Source: Phytopseudomonas argentinensis
GTDB taxonomy: Bacteria; Pseudomonadota; Gammaproteobacteria; Pseudomonadales; Pseudomonadaceae
Direction of reading: 5' to 3'
Assembly: GCF_900113905.1 (NCBI RefSeq)
Contig: NZ_FORC01000001.1
Location: 928,060-992,059, forward strand
Length of the DNA stretch: 64,000 nucleotides
The stretch's first letter is position 1. Each line of letters starts with the position of its first letter. The position numbers and the translations under genes were made by a program. The notes under the pieces are model-generated. The model saw only the letters and a program-made list of their open reading frames with translations. It made no database searches and had not been told where the DNA came from. Positions 18,431 through 25,830 of this stretch are shown piece after piece.

Positions 18431-18634
18431 CGCGTCCTAGGGGAGTAGTCTCCCGCGAGCGCCAGCTCGCCCGGCATGCATCAACATACTTGGTCGGCTG
18501 ACCATGGTGCGTGCGACCCAAGATCCGCCCAGACGGATCTGCGCCGTTCGGCTCGAACGCCGCAGGGTTTGACAAGACCTATGACACGAGCACCTTACCC
18601 GGGGCGGGGAGGCTGTACGTGTCATAGCCGTGTC
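18431..18634 (+). ncRNA. yybP-ykoY manganese riboswitch
   Basis: The leader of the next gene carries the conserved aptamer landmarks: GGGGAGTAG at 18440-18448, TCAACATACT at 18481-18490, and GACAAGACCTATGACAC at 18571-18587. A 10-bp perfect stem CTATGACACG/CGTGTCATAG (18579-18588 with 18618-18627) closes the 3' part. This class senses Mn2+ and controls Mn exporters, which fits the TMEM165/GDT1 gene 23 bases downstream. GGGGCGGG (18601-18608) could pair with CCCGCCCC (18637-18644) just before the ribosome site, giving a possible expression switch (inference). Confidence 0.88.
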
Positions 18635-18657
18635 TACCCGCCCCTTTAGGAACCCCG

Positions 18658-19248
18658 ATGCTGGAATCTCTTTTCGTTCCCACCCTGATCGTTGCCCTGG
18701 CGGAAATCGGCGACAAGACTCAATTGCTCGCGCTGTTGCTGGCTGCCCGCTTTCGCAGGCCCTGGCCGATCATCTGGGGCATGGTGGTCGCCACCCTGGC
18801 CAACCACCTGGCTGCGGGGGCAGTGGGCAACTGGGTGGCCGGCCTGCTGTCGCCGGCGCTGCTGAGCTGGATCCTCGCGGTATCCTTTATCGCCGTGGCG
18901 CTGTGGACGCTGATCCCCGACAAACTCGATGACGACGAAAGCTCCAGTCTGAAACGCTACGGGCCGTTCCTGACCACACTGATCGCCTTTTTCCTGGCCG
19001 AGATGGGCGACAAGACCCAGGTGGCGACCGTGATGCTCGCCGCCCAGTACCCGCACTTCATCATGGTGGTGCTGGGCACCACCCTGGGCATGCTGATCGC
19101 CAACGTGCCGGTGGTGCTGGCCGGCAACTTTGCCGCCGACCGCCTGCCGCTCACCCTGATTCGCCGGCTCGCCGCCATCGCCTTTGCCGCCCTGGCGGTG
19201 TACGCCGCCTACCAGGCCATGCTGCTGAGTGGTTTTCTCAACGGCTGA
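18658..19248 (+). CDS. TMEM165/GDT1 family (UPF0016) manganese exporter
   Basis: Inner-membrane cation exporter (196 aa), about six transmembrane helices in two homologous halves. Each half has the family motif: AEIGDKTQ (Glu16-Asp19) and AEMGDKTQ (Glu115-Asp118), which line the metal path. Bacterial members export Mn2+, and the Mn riboswitch ahead of this gene fits that. An acidic loop (DDDESS) joins the halves. The ribosome site is AGGA at 18648-18651 region, within reach of the riboswitch's alternative pairing. Confidence 0.92.
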   Translation: MLESLFVPTLIVALAEIGDKTQLLALLLAARFRRPWPIIWGMVVATLANHLAAGAVGNWVAGLLSPALLSWILAVSFIAVALWTLIPDKLDDDESSSLKRYGPFLTTLIAFFLAEMGDKTQVATVMLAAQYPHFIMVVLGTTLGMLIANVPVVLAGNFAADRLPLTLIRRLAAIAFAALAVYAAYQAMLLSGFLNG

Positions 19249-19260
19249 CAGGCCAGCGCC

Positions 19261-19289
19261 CGGCCAGCGCTTGCGCACGGCGCTGGCCG
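19261..19289. terminator. Hairpin between convergent GDT1 and M48 genes
   Basis: CGGCCAGCGC (19261-19270) pairs with GCGCTGGCCG (19280-19289), a 10-bp stem with a 9-base loop, between two converging stop codons. It lacks a T run, so termination efficiency is uncertain. Confidence 0.5.
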
Positions 19290-19300
19290 GAGCATCGCGA

Positions 19301-20119
19301 TCAGCCCTTCTTGGCCTGCTGGTAGAGCGGCATGACCTTGGGAATGGCCGCCTGCAGCGCGGCGATACGGCTGGACGACGACGGGTGCGTGCTCATGAAC
19401 TCCGGCGGCGCCCCCTCGCTGGCCTTGGCCATTTTTTCCCAAAGGGTAACTGCCGCGTTGGGATTGAAGCCGGCACGGGCAGACAGCTCCAGACCAATCA
19501 GGTCGGCTTCGTTCTCGTTGCTGCGGCTATTGGGCAGCGTCATACCGTAGTTCACCGCGGCGTCGGCCAGCGCCATCTGATCCGAGCTCACACCGAGCAG
19601 CGCGGCGGCGCCCTGCTTGGCCAGGTTCAAACCATAGGCCTTGGACATCGCCTCACGGCCATGCTCACGCAGGGCGTGGGCGATCTCGTGCCCCATCACC
19701 GCGGCGATTTCATCGTCGGTGAGTTTCAGTTTTTCGATAATGCCGCTGTAGAAGATGATCTTGCCGCCGGGCCCACAATTGGCGTTGAGCTCCGGGCTCT
19801 TGATCAGATTGACTTCCCACTGCCACTGCGCCGCATCGGGGCGGAACAGCGGCGCCTGCTTGATCAGGCGATCGGCGATTCGCTGCAGGCGCTTGGCATC
19901 GGCACTGGTCTTGTCCAGCACACCTTTGCCGGAGGCCTTCTGCAAAGTCTCCTGGTAGGACTGGGCGTACATCTGGTTGACTTCATCGGTCGACAGCGCG
20001 CTGAACATGTACTGCTTGCGCTCGACACCCACCGCGCCACCGCTGGTGGTGTTCACAGCTTGGCATCCTGCCAGCAGCAGTGCCGCGGTCAGCGTGGTAA
20101 TGGACAACGACGATTTCAT
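19301..20119 (-). CDS. M48-family lipoprotein metalloprotease (LoiP/YcaL-like)
   Basis: Outer-membrane-anchored zinc protease (272 aa) expected in the periplasm, where relatives degrade misassembled outer-membrane proteins such as BamA or LptD. The lipobox is LLAGC (Cys19). The zinc motif is HEIAH (His144, Glu145, His148), and NENEADLIG (about 200-208) gives the third ligand. The C-terminal STHPSSSSRI motif is typical of the family. It is monocistronic: a hairpin lies downstream and a repeat element lies upstream. Confidence 0.92.
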   Translation of the reverse strand: MKSSLSITTLTAALLLAGCQAVNTTSGGAVGVERKQYMFSALSTDEVNQMYAQSYQETLQKASGKGVLDKTSADAKRLQRIADRLIKQAPLFRPDAAQWQWEVNLIKSPELNANCGPGGKIIFYSGIIEKLKLTDDEIAAVMGHEIAHALREHGREAMSKAYGLNLAKQGAAALLGVSSDQMALADAAVNYGMTLPNSRSNENEADLIGLELSARAGFNPNAAVTLWEKMAKASEGAPPEFMSTHPSSSSRIAALQAAIPKVMPLYQQAKKG

Positions 20120-20156
20120 GCTGGAACTCCCTGGGACCTTGAACGAAGTATGCTAT

Positions 20157-20312
20157 CAGGCTGTTGAAAAACGTAGGCGAGACAGCTGACGCGAGGCCTG
20201 GGCGGCCCCACAAAAAACCGCGGAAAAGCGGAGCCTACGACTTGTGTGCACAAGCATTTTAAGGCTGTTTTCAACGATGCGGCGGCCACGTAGGCAGTTT
20301 TTCAACAACCTG
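20157..20312. repeat. MITE-like palindromic element
   Basis: A 156-base stretch is bounded by inverted repeats of 16 bases with one mismatch: CAGGCTGTTGAAAAAC at 20157-20172 and the complement of CAGGTTGTTGAAAAAC at 20297-20312. Inside, the heptamer CGTAGGC occurs at 20172-20178, inverted at 20233-20239 and direct at 20289-20295. A CTTGTG/CACAAG stem lies at 20241-20254. No transposase is present. It sits between the M48 and SRAP genes, upstream of the M48 start. Copy number cannot be judged from this window. Confidence 0.55.
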
Positions 20313-20347
20313 CTAGGTGCTGCACGTATTTCAGCGCAAGCCAAGGC

Positions 20348-20965
20348 TCAGGCAGGCGTCAGACACTCCGGCCCGTCGAGCGTCGGGTCATTGACCAGAT
20401 TGCTCAACACCCGTTCCCGCAGCGCCTGCGGCGTGCCGACCAGCAGCGCCTGCAGCTGTTCAAGCGGGGTATCGGCAGCCAGCCAGCGCTGCCTGCCCTG
20501 GGCATTGAGGATCAGTGGACGACGCAGCGTCGCCGCCGCCTGGGTGATCATCGCCGCGCTCAGGTAGACGTGCCCCTCGACCGGGTAGGCCTCCCAGACC
20601 GCAGCGAAATAGAGCAATGATTCCTCACCGCTCAGCCAATAGGGCCGCTTGCGCGCCGCCCCCCGCCACTCGTAGAAGCCATTGGCCGGAATCAGGCCGC
20701 GGCGCAGGCGAAATGCTTCGCGAAACATCGGTTGCTCGGCCAGGGTTTCGGCGCGGGCATGGGCGGGCGTTTTCGACAAATCCTTGAGCCAGGCAGGGGT
20801 TAGCCCCCAGCGCGCGCGAACCAGCGCAGGCTGCTCGTGCTCGCCGCGCAACAACAGCACCTGGGAGCCAGGTGCGAGGTTCCAGTGCGGCTGCTGGTCG
20901 GCAGGAAAACCTGGCTGCGCCGCGAAGGCGGGCGTCCAGCGAAACAGCGCGAAGCGTCCACTCAT
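20348..20965 (-). CDS. SRAP/YedK-family protein lacking catalytic residues
   Basis: A 205-aa member of the SOS response-associated peptidase family (HMCES/YedK), which normally crosslinks abasic sites through Cys2. Here the start reads MSGRF: residue 2 is serine (AGT), not cysteine. The Asn of NARxET is replaced by His69 (HARAET). The segment holding the catalytic His (IHDRRP in E. coli YedK) is shortened to TLRRP. Only Glu99 in GFYEW remains. Crosslinking by the known chemistry is therefore impossible, though ssDNA binding may persist. The upstream frame to 21064 is without a ribosome site. It lies 37 bases after the DUF2007 gene, in one operon. Confidence 0.85.
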   Translation of the reverse strand: MSGRFALFRWTPAFAAQPGFPADQQPHWNLAPGSQVLLLRGEHEQPALVRARWGLTPAWLKDLSKTPAHARAETLAEQPMFREAFRLRRGLIPANGFYEWRGAARKRPYWLSGEESLLYFAAVWEAYPVEGHVYLSAAMITQAAATLRRPLILNAQGRQRWLAADTPLEQLQALLVGTPQALRERVLSNLVNDPTLDGPECLTPA

Positions 20966-21002
20966 GAAAGGCTCGATCGGGATGGGCGGGCGTACCGTTG
21001 AC

Positions 21003-21263
21003 TCAACACAGCAACACGCCCTGAACGTCGTCGGGCTCGTCACCGGGTAGCGGTTGCGCGCCATTGTACTCGGCGATCAGCCAGCGAGCGCGTTCGGCGT
21101 TCTCGTCCTCGACCAGCATGCCGAGCAGCCCGCACGCCGGCAGTTCACCCACCGCGCCAGCCAGATGAACCCCTACCAGATGCGCCTCGATGCCCTCGCT
21201 GGCCAGCATGGCCTTGAGCAACTCGCCTTCCATCAGGTCCTGCGGTTCGTAGATGCGCCTCAT
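21003..21263 (-). CDS. DUF2007 domain protein
   Basis: Small protein (86 aa) of the DUF2007 family, a PII-like ferredoxin-fold putative signal-transducing domain. Typical segments are RRIYEPQDLMEGELLKAMLA, LVGVHLAGAVGELP and LLVEDENAERAR-like text near residues 50-60. Function is unknown. Its ATG overlaps the stop of the zinc-ribbon gene by one base (TGATG), a sign of translational coupling. It ends in a Cys (GVLLC). It is followed by the SRAP-like gene. Confidence 0.85.
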   Translation of the reverse strand: MRRIYEPQDLMEGELLKAMLASEGIEAHLVGVHLAGAVGELPACGLLGMLVEDENAERARWLIAEYNGAQPLPGDEPDDVQGVLLC

Positions 21264-21445
21264 CAGTCGTTCTCCCCACGTACATCCAGGTGCCAGGCTT
21301 GCCCATCGGTTTCCAGCAGGAAGACGATAGGCCGGCAGCATACCGGGCAATCCTCGATGTATTGCTGATCGCCGGCCGACAGGTCAAGAACCGCCTCGAC
21401 GGGCTCACCGCAGTAGGGGCACTGATAATCCTGGGTTTCCAACAT
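21263..21445 (-). CDS. CPXCG-motif zinc-ribbon protein
   Basis: Small cysteine-rich protein (60 aa) with CPYCGE (about residues 9-14) and CPVCCRP (about 34-40), four or five cysteines that fit one zinc ribbon. This family is widespread in proteobacteria and uncharacterised. It is the first gene of the three-gene operon with DUF2007 and the SRAP-like protein. The start at 21445 is the first ATG that gives the conserved MLETQDYQCPYCG beginning. It is divergent from the acyltransferase gene at 21587. Confidence 0.88.
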   Translation of the reverse strand: MLETQDYQCPYCGEPVEAVLDLSAGDQQYIEDCPVCCRPIVFLLETDGQAWHLDVRGEND

Positions 21446-21586
21446 GGGGCGCCTCCGTGACTTGCAGGTTATAATGGGCGGTCTAGGTGCTGCCCCTGGA
21501 GCCACCGTCATGCTGTATCGGCGCGTGAACGTGGCACATGGTGCAGGGCCTGAACTCCTCAATCGCAGCGACAATCACAAGAGATC

Positions 21587-22753
21587 ATGATGGGCGAATT
21601 CGACAGCATCCGACCCTATGCCGACGCGGAAATTCCAGCGGTTCTGGCACGTCTGTTGGCCGACGATGCATTTCTCGACATCCTTACCCAATTTCGCTTT
21701 CCCCGCCTGGCCAGCCCGTTTGGCTGGCTGCTCAAACCCCTTATAGCCCATCGCCTGCGTGGGCAGTTCCGCCATATCGGTTCGGTACGCGCGCTGCAGG
21801 AATCCATCGAGCCCTACATCGACCGCACCGTCGAGCATGCCACCGATGGCGTGACCTATTCGGGCGTTGAGACGCTTAAGGCCGGCAGCCCCTACCTGTT
21901 TCTGGCCAACCACCGCGACATCGTCATGGATCCGGCCTTCGTCAATTACGCGGTATACCACGCGGGCCTGCAGACCCCCCGTATCGCCATTGGCGACAAC
22001 CTGTTGCAGAAGCCTTTCGTCAGCGACCTGATGCGCCTGAACAAGAGCTTCATCGTGCATCGCTCGATCAGCGGTCGCCGCGAAAAACTCGCGGCCTACC
22101 AGTTGCTGTCGGCCTATATCAGCCATTCGATCTGCCAGGACGGCGAGTCCATCTGGATCGCCCAGGCCGAAGGCCGTGCCAAGGACGGTGATGACCGCAC
22201 CGACTCGGCAATCCTCAAGATGTTTCATATGAGCCGCAAGGACGAGCCCTTCGCCGAGGTCATCGCCAGCCTCAAGCTGACACCGGTGTCGATCAGCTAC
22301 GAGTACGATCCCTGCGACCAGGCCAAGGCCCGCGAGCTGTACACCCGCGCCACCACCGGCAGCTACACCAAGCAGCCGGGCGAGGATGACAAGAGCATCG
22401 GGCTGGGCATCACCGGCTACAAGGGGCGCGTACACGTGCACTTCGGCGACCCGATCACCAGCGGTTTCGAGGACGCCAAGCAGCTGGCCGCCCTGACCGA
22501 CGCGCAGATTCTCACCGGTTACCGCCTGTTCCCCGTGCACTACCTGGCCTATGCCATGTGGAGCGAACGCGATCCGCAGCTGGACGTGCCAGCGGCCGAG
22601 TCCCTGTTCGGCGCCGCCGAGCTGTCAGCGGCCAAGGAACAATGGCAGCAGCGCCTGAACCGCTGCCCAAGCGAGCAACAGCCCTACCTGATCCTCCAGT
22701 ACGCGATGCCGGTGCGTAACCAGTACCGCGTCAAGGCTGGCCTGCCGCTCTGA
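21587..22753 (+). CDS. Glycerol-3-phosphate/lysophosphatidate acyltransferase-like protein
   Basis: A 388-aa member of the PlsC superfamily, longer than PlsC itself. The catalytic HX4D motif is NHRDIVMD (about residues 107-114), and AQAEGRAKDGDDRTD (about 195-209) takes the place of the FPEGTR motif. It lacks obvious transmembrane helices apart from a hydrophobic patch near residues 40-55. Related long forms are annotated as 1-acylglycerol-3-phosphate acyltransferases in pseudomonads; the donor and acceptor are unknown. The start could also be the second ATG (21590). A bidirectional terminator follows. Confidence 0.8.
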   Translation: MMGEFDSIRPYADAEIPAVLARLLADDAFLDILTQFRFPRLASPFGWLLKPLIAHRLRGQFRHIGSVRALQESIEPYIDRTVEHATDGVTYSGVETLKAGSPYLFLANHRDIVMDPAFVNYAVYHAGLQTPRIAIGDNLLQKPFVSDLMRLNKSFIVHRSISGRREKLAAYQLLSAYISHSICQDGESIWIAQAEGRAKDGDDRTDSAILKMFHMSRKDEPFAEVIASLKLTPVSISYEYDPCDQAKARELYTRATTGSYTKQPGEDDKSIGLGITGYKGRVHVHFGDPITSGFEDAKQLAALTDAQILTGYRLFPVHYLAYAMWSERDPQLDVPAAESLFGAAELSAAKEQWQQRLNRCPSEQQPYLILQYAMPVRNQYRVKAGLPL

Positions 22754-22773
22754 CCTCAAAGCGTCCCCGGCAA

Positions 22774-22803
22774 TAAAAAAGCCCCGACATGTCGGGGCTT
22801 TTT
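22774..22803. terminator. Bidirectional terminator
   Basis: The stem AAAAAGCCCCGAC/GTCGGGGCTTTTT with a 3-4 base loop lies between the converging acyltransferase and YajG-like genes, with T runs on both strands. Confidence 0.92.
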
Positions 22804-22819
22804 CTTGGCTGCCGTCAGA

Positions 22820-23404
22820 TCACTGACCGCTGAGGATCTGCCCCAGGGTCGGATCCTTGAAGGCGCGCGTCAGCGCATCGCTCAACACGTCGCTGACCAG
22901 CTTGGTGTTGGTTTCCTGGTTGGGCGCCATGCCGAAACGCTGATTCAGCGAGGCACCGTAACGGCCACTATAGCGGCGATTGCTGTTCTGCACGTCGGCA
23001 CGGAAGCTGGCGGTCATGTTGGCTTCGGTGACGTACAGGCCTTCCTTGGGCGACTGGTACTTCAGCTCGGCCAGGGTCAGGGTCAACTGCGGGGCGTTGT
23101 AGGCATTCGCCGAAGGAGTGAAGCCCAGCAGGCGCACGGCCGCCTCGGCCTGAGCCTGCAGCTTGGGCAGCACATCCTGCCCCGATACGCTGATGGCACT
23201 GGTTTCCGGATACAGGCCGCCACGGGTTCCCAGCACCGGGGAAGGACGTCCATCGACCACCCGCACCACAACCGGCTGGCCCTGGCCGACAGGCGTCAGC
23301 GAGCCGATCAGCTTGGGCTGCGGGCTGAGTTGCTGAGGGCTGTGGGCACAACCGACAAGAGCCAGACTGATAACGGCAACCAGACCAAACAACAGGCGAT
23401 TCAT
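22820..23404 (-). CDS. YajG-family lipoprotein
   Basis: Lipoprotein of 194 aa with signal peptide MNRLLFGLVAVISLALVGC (lipobox Cys19). The body resembles the YajG/DUF799-like Pseudomonas lipoproteins, with the VVRVVDGRPSPVLGTRGG and RFGMAPNQETN segments. It is predicted to be attached to an envelope membrane facing the periplasm. Function is unknown. The start at 23404 follows GAGAAC; the frame stays open to 23485 with no signal-like sequence. It is monocistronic between a terminator and a divergent small gene. Confidence 0.85.
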   Translation of the reverse strand: MNRLLFGLVAVISLALVGCAHSPQQLSPQPKLIGSLTPVGQGQPVVVRVVDGRPSPVLGTRGGLYPETSAISVSGQDVLPKLQAQAEAAVRLLGFTPSANAYNAPQLTLTLAELKYQSPKEGLYVTEANMTASFRADVQNSNRRYSGRYGASLNQRFGMAPNQETNTKLVSDVLSDALTRAFKDPTLGQILSGQ

Positions 23405-23544
23405 ACTCGGTTCTCCATGGGGGCGCTTAAGGCTCGCGAAGTATAACGAATCGACCTGTTTTAGGTGAGCGCGGTTCCACGTCACCTGTGCGTCACATGC
23501 CGGCGGTATAAGACTTTAGTCGCTTTGCACGAAGGACGCTTTTG

Positions 23545-23739
23545 ATGCGCGCACTCCTGCAGAAATTCGCCAGCAGACCCCAGCAGCGTATTTTCGCCTG
23601 CCTCGACGAGCACGGCATCTGCCGCGCATTCCACCAGAGCGCCCAGCCACCGGGGTCTGCAGGCTGGCATGAAGTCACTGAGCAGCGCCTCAACTGGCTC
23701 GGCGCCCGCCTGCCGAAAAGCGCCTTCACCTCGCGCTGA
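23545..23739 (+). CDS. Small conserved-looking hypothetical protein
   Basis: An open frame of 64 aa (MRALLQKFASRPQQRIF...) begins 8 bases after a GAAGGA ribosome site. It ends in a stop codon that touches an 8-bp terminator stem. Its composition is typical of coding DNA here, with one Cys pair (Cys about 18 and 26) and a basic, aromatic C-terminus. I do not recognise a family. It diverges from the YajG-like gene. The compact ribosome site, frame and terminator arrangement is the main support. Confidence 0.6.
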   Translation: MRALLQKFASRPQQRIFACLDEHGICRAFHQSAQPPGSAGWHEVTEQRLNWLGARLPKSAFTSR

Positions 23740-23758
23740 ACGCCCGCCCGGGCGTTTT
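23739..23758 (+). terminator. Terminator of the 64-aa gene
   Basis: AACGCCCG (23739-23746) pairs with CGGGCGTT (23749-23756) with a minimal loop, followed by a short T run. It overlaps the last base of the stop codon. Confidence 0.6.
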
Positions 23759-24220
23759 CCATCGGCAATTGCGTGCGCAATAAAAGTCACACGCACTGAT
23801 CACTTGCCGCGCTTTCGCCTTATAATCTCGCCCCGATTATAAGGACGCCTCCTGATCGGCATCGCCGTACCGCTGATGCATTCATGCCATCGGCAACGCC
23901 ACAGAGAGTCGCCCACTTCGTGCTGCTCGCTATCAATGGCCTCTTCATCATGCGGTAACCGCGTTTTCGCGGAACATCTGCGGCCGGGGAAGGCTCAACA
24001 GGCACATGAACTTTTGAGGTTCGCGTTTCAAAAGAGCGCGAAAAAACGGTTTCAATAACTTCACAAGAGTGTGGCGAACATATGAACCAACTTGCGGCAG
24101 GACTGGGCGGCCTCCTCCCCTCATCCCCATCCTCAATACAGCTCTGCAACCGCTGACAGGCGCCTTTGACGCCCAGGCCGACGGCCTATGACTGGAAGCT
24201 GATTTTTTGGAGATGTGGTA
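23740..24220 (+). other. Long leader/intergenic region before mqo
   Basis: These 481 bases hold no recognised gene. Visible are: a perfect TATAAT at 23821-23826 inside a 9-bp inverted repeat CTTATAATC/GATTATAAG (23819-23827 with 23835-23843); a 24-codon open frame at 23884-23958 coding a hydrophobic peptide (AHFVLLAINGLFIMR end); a CCGCG/CGCGG hairpin after it; and a pyrimidine-rich CCTCCTCCCC patch near 24111. The TATAAT has no good -35 partner. It may be the mqo promoter and long leader, or encode a small RNA. Confidence 0.4.
23819..23843. promoter_or_regulatory. Inverted repeat containing a TATAAT box
   Basis: CTTATAATC and GATTATAAG are perfect complements separated by TCGCCCC. The left arm contains a consensus -10 hexamer on the plus strand, so a repressor bound to the palindrome would block the promoter. 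The -35 region (about 23797-23803) is a poor match, hinting at an activator. Confidence 0.45.
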
Positions 24221-25711
24221 ATGGCGCAGAACGATTACGAAGCTGTAGATGTAGTGCTGGTCGGTGCCGGCATCATGAGTGCGACCCTGGCTGTAATGCT
24301 CAAGGAACTCGATCCGGGCATCAAGCTGGAGGTCGTCGAGGCAATGGACCACGTTGCAGTGGAAAGCTCCAACCCGTGGAACAATGCGGGTACCGGCCAC
24401 GCCGGTCTGTGCGAGCTCAACTACACCCCCGAAGCTGCCGATGGATCCATCGACATCAAGAAGGCGGTGAGCATCAATGCTCAGTTCGAGGAGTCCAAGC
24501 AGTTCTGGGCCTACCTGGTCAAGAAGGGTACCTTTGGCGCGCCCAAGTCCTTTATCAACCCTGTCCCGCACCTGAGCTTCGTACGCGGCCAGAAAGGCAT
24601 CGATTACCTCAAGAAACGCTTCGAAGCGCTGCATGTACACCACGCCTTCGAAGACATGGTGTACAGCGAAGACCGCGCCACCATGACCGAGTGGATGCCA
24701 CTGATGATGCCCGGCCGTGATCCGCAGGAGCCGATCGCAGCGACCCGCGTGGCCAATGGTACCGACGTCAACTTCGGCGCACTCACCAAGAGCCTGCTCG
24801 ACCACCTGGCCCAGCAGAGCGAGGCCCGCGTCACGTTCAATCAGAAGGTCACCGACCTGACCCGCAACGAGCACGGCTGGCGCGTGAGCACCAAGGATCA
24901 GCAGAACGGCACTCATCGGCAGATCCAGGCGCGCTTCGTGTTTCTCGGTGCCGGGGGTGGCGCCCTGCCCCTGCTGCAGCTGTCCGGCATCGCCGAAGGC
25001 AAGGGCTTTGGCGGCTTCCCGGTCAGCGGCCAGTGGTTGCGCTGCGACAACCCGGAGGTGGTCAACCAGCATCAGGCCAAGGTCTACAGCCAGGCCGAAG
25101 TCGGCTCGCCGCCGATGTCGGTACCGCATCTGGATACCCGCGTGGTCGATGGCAAGAAGTCGCTGCTGTTCGGGCCCTACGCGGGCTTTACCACCAAGTT
25201 CCTGAAGAAGGGTTCGCTTCTCGACCTGCCGATGTCGGTGCGCCTGAACAACATCGGCCCGATGCTGGCCGTGGCCCGCGACAACTTCGACCTGACCCGT
25301 TACCTGGTCAAGGAAGTGATGCAATCCCAGGAACAGCGCCTGAACACCTTGCGCGGCTTCTATCCGGAGGCCAAGGCCAGCGACTGGCGCCTGGAGATTG
25401 CCGGCCAGCGCGTGCAGATCATCAAGAAGGACGCCAAGAAAGGCGGCATCCTGCAGTTCGGTACCGAACTGGTGGCGGCTCAGGATGGCTCCATCGCCGC
25501 CCTGCTGGGCGCCTCGCCAGGCGCTTCGGTGACCGTTTCGATCATGCTCGACCTGATTCGCCGCTGCTTCCCCGACCAGGCGGCCTCGGCTGAATGGCGC
25601 AGCAAGCTGGACGAGATCTTTCCGGTACCGGCCTCGGTGCTGGCCAAGGATGCCGAGCAATACCGTGCCGTGCAGGCACAGTCGGATGCCCTGCTGCAAT
25701 TGCGAGCCTGA
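24221..25711 (+). CDS. mqo: Malate:quinone oxidoreductase
   Basis: Peripheral membrane FAD enzyme that oxidises malate to oxaloacetate and passes electrons to quinone (496 aa, family length about 490-530). The FAD-binding motif [14 protein letters not shown] (about residues 10-23) and the Mqo signatures [14 protein letters not shown] and GQWLRCDNP are present. The start at 24221 has GGAG 8-11 bases upstream. An in-frame GTG lies two codons earlier. It converges with rpoS and has its own terminator. In the pseudomonads I know, the position downstream of rpoS is held by rsmZ and fdxA, so this placement is unusual. Confidence 0.95.
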   Translation: MAQNDYEAVDVVLVGAGIMSATLAVMLKELDPGIKLEVVEAMDHVAVESSNPWNNAGTGHAGLCELNYTPEAADGSIDIKKAVSINAQFEESKQFWAYLVKKGTFGAPKSFINPVPHLSFVRGQKGIDYLKKRFEALHVHHAFEDMVYSEDRATMTEWMPLMMPGRDPQEPIAATRVANGTDVNFGALTKSLLDHLAQQSEARVTFNQKVTDLTRNEHGWRVSTKDQQNGTHRQIQARFVFLGAGGGALPLLQLSGIAEGKGFGGFPVSGQWLRCDNPEVVNQHQAKVYSQAEVGSPPMSVPHLDTRVVDGKKSLLFGPYAGFTTKFLKKGSLLDLPMSVRLNNIGPMLAVARDNFDLTRYLVKEVMQSQEQRLNTLRGFYPEAKASDWRLEIAGQRVQIIKKDAKKGGILQFGTELVAAQDGSIAALLGASPGASVTVSIMLDLIRRCFPDQAASAEWRSKLDEIFPVPASVLAKDAEQYRAVQAQSDALLQLRA

Positions 25712-25730
25712 GCAGGCGAGCCTGACGGAG

Positions 25731-25755
25731 ACGGCGCCCTTGAGGCGCCGTTTTC
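25731..25755 (+). terminator. mqo terminator
   Basis: ACGGCGCC (25731-25738) pairs with GGCGCCGT (25744-25751), followed by TTTTC. It lies 20 bases after the mqo stop. Confidence 0.85.
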
Positions 25756-25780
25756 ATTGCAGCTGCCGATAAGCAGCCAC

Positions 25781-25809
25781 AAAAAAGCCAGCCAGCAGAG
25801 CTGGCTGGC
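25781..25809 (-). terminator. rpoS terminator
   Basis: GCCAGCCAG/CTGGCTGGC with a 5-base loop, followed on the minus strand by six T. It lies about 22 bases past the rpoS stop. Confidence 0.88.
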
Positions 25810-25830
25810 CCAAGGCCTGGCAGGCCGGGG

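Noticed and set aside
20966..21064. An upstream start for the SRAP-like gene that would add three consecutive cysteines
   Set aside because: There is no ribosome site, it overlaps the DUF2007 gene, and family members begin at the M-x-GR motif, so it does not rescue Cys2.
21470..21475. TATAAT between the zinc-ribbon and acyltransferase genes as a promoter
   Set aside because: It is a good hexamer, but I find no -35 partner on either strand; not strong enough to list as a feature.
25712..25830. A possible rsmZ small RNA between mqo and rpoS
   Set aside because: The space is filled by two terminators; no series of GGA-containing hairpins is seen.
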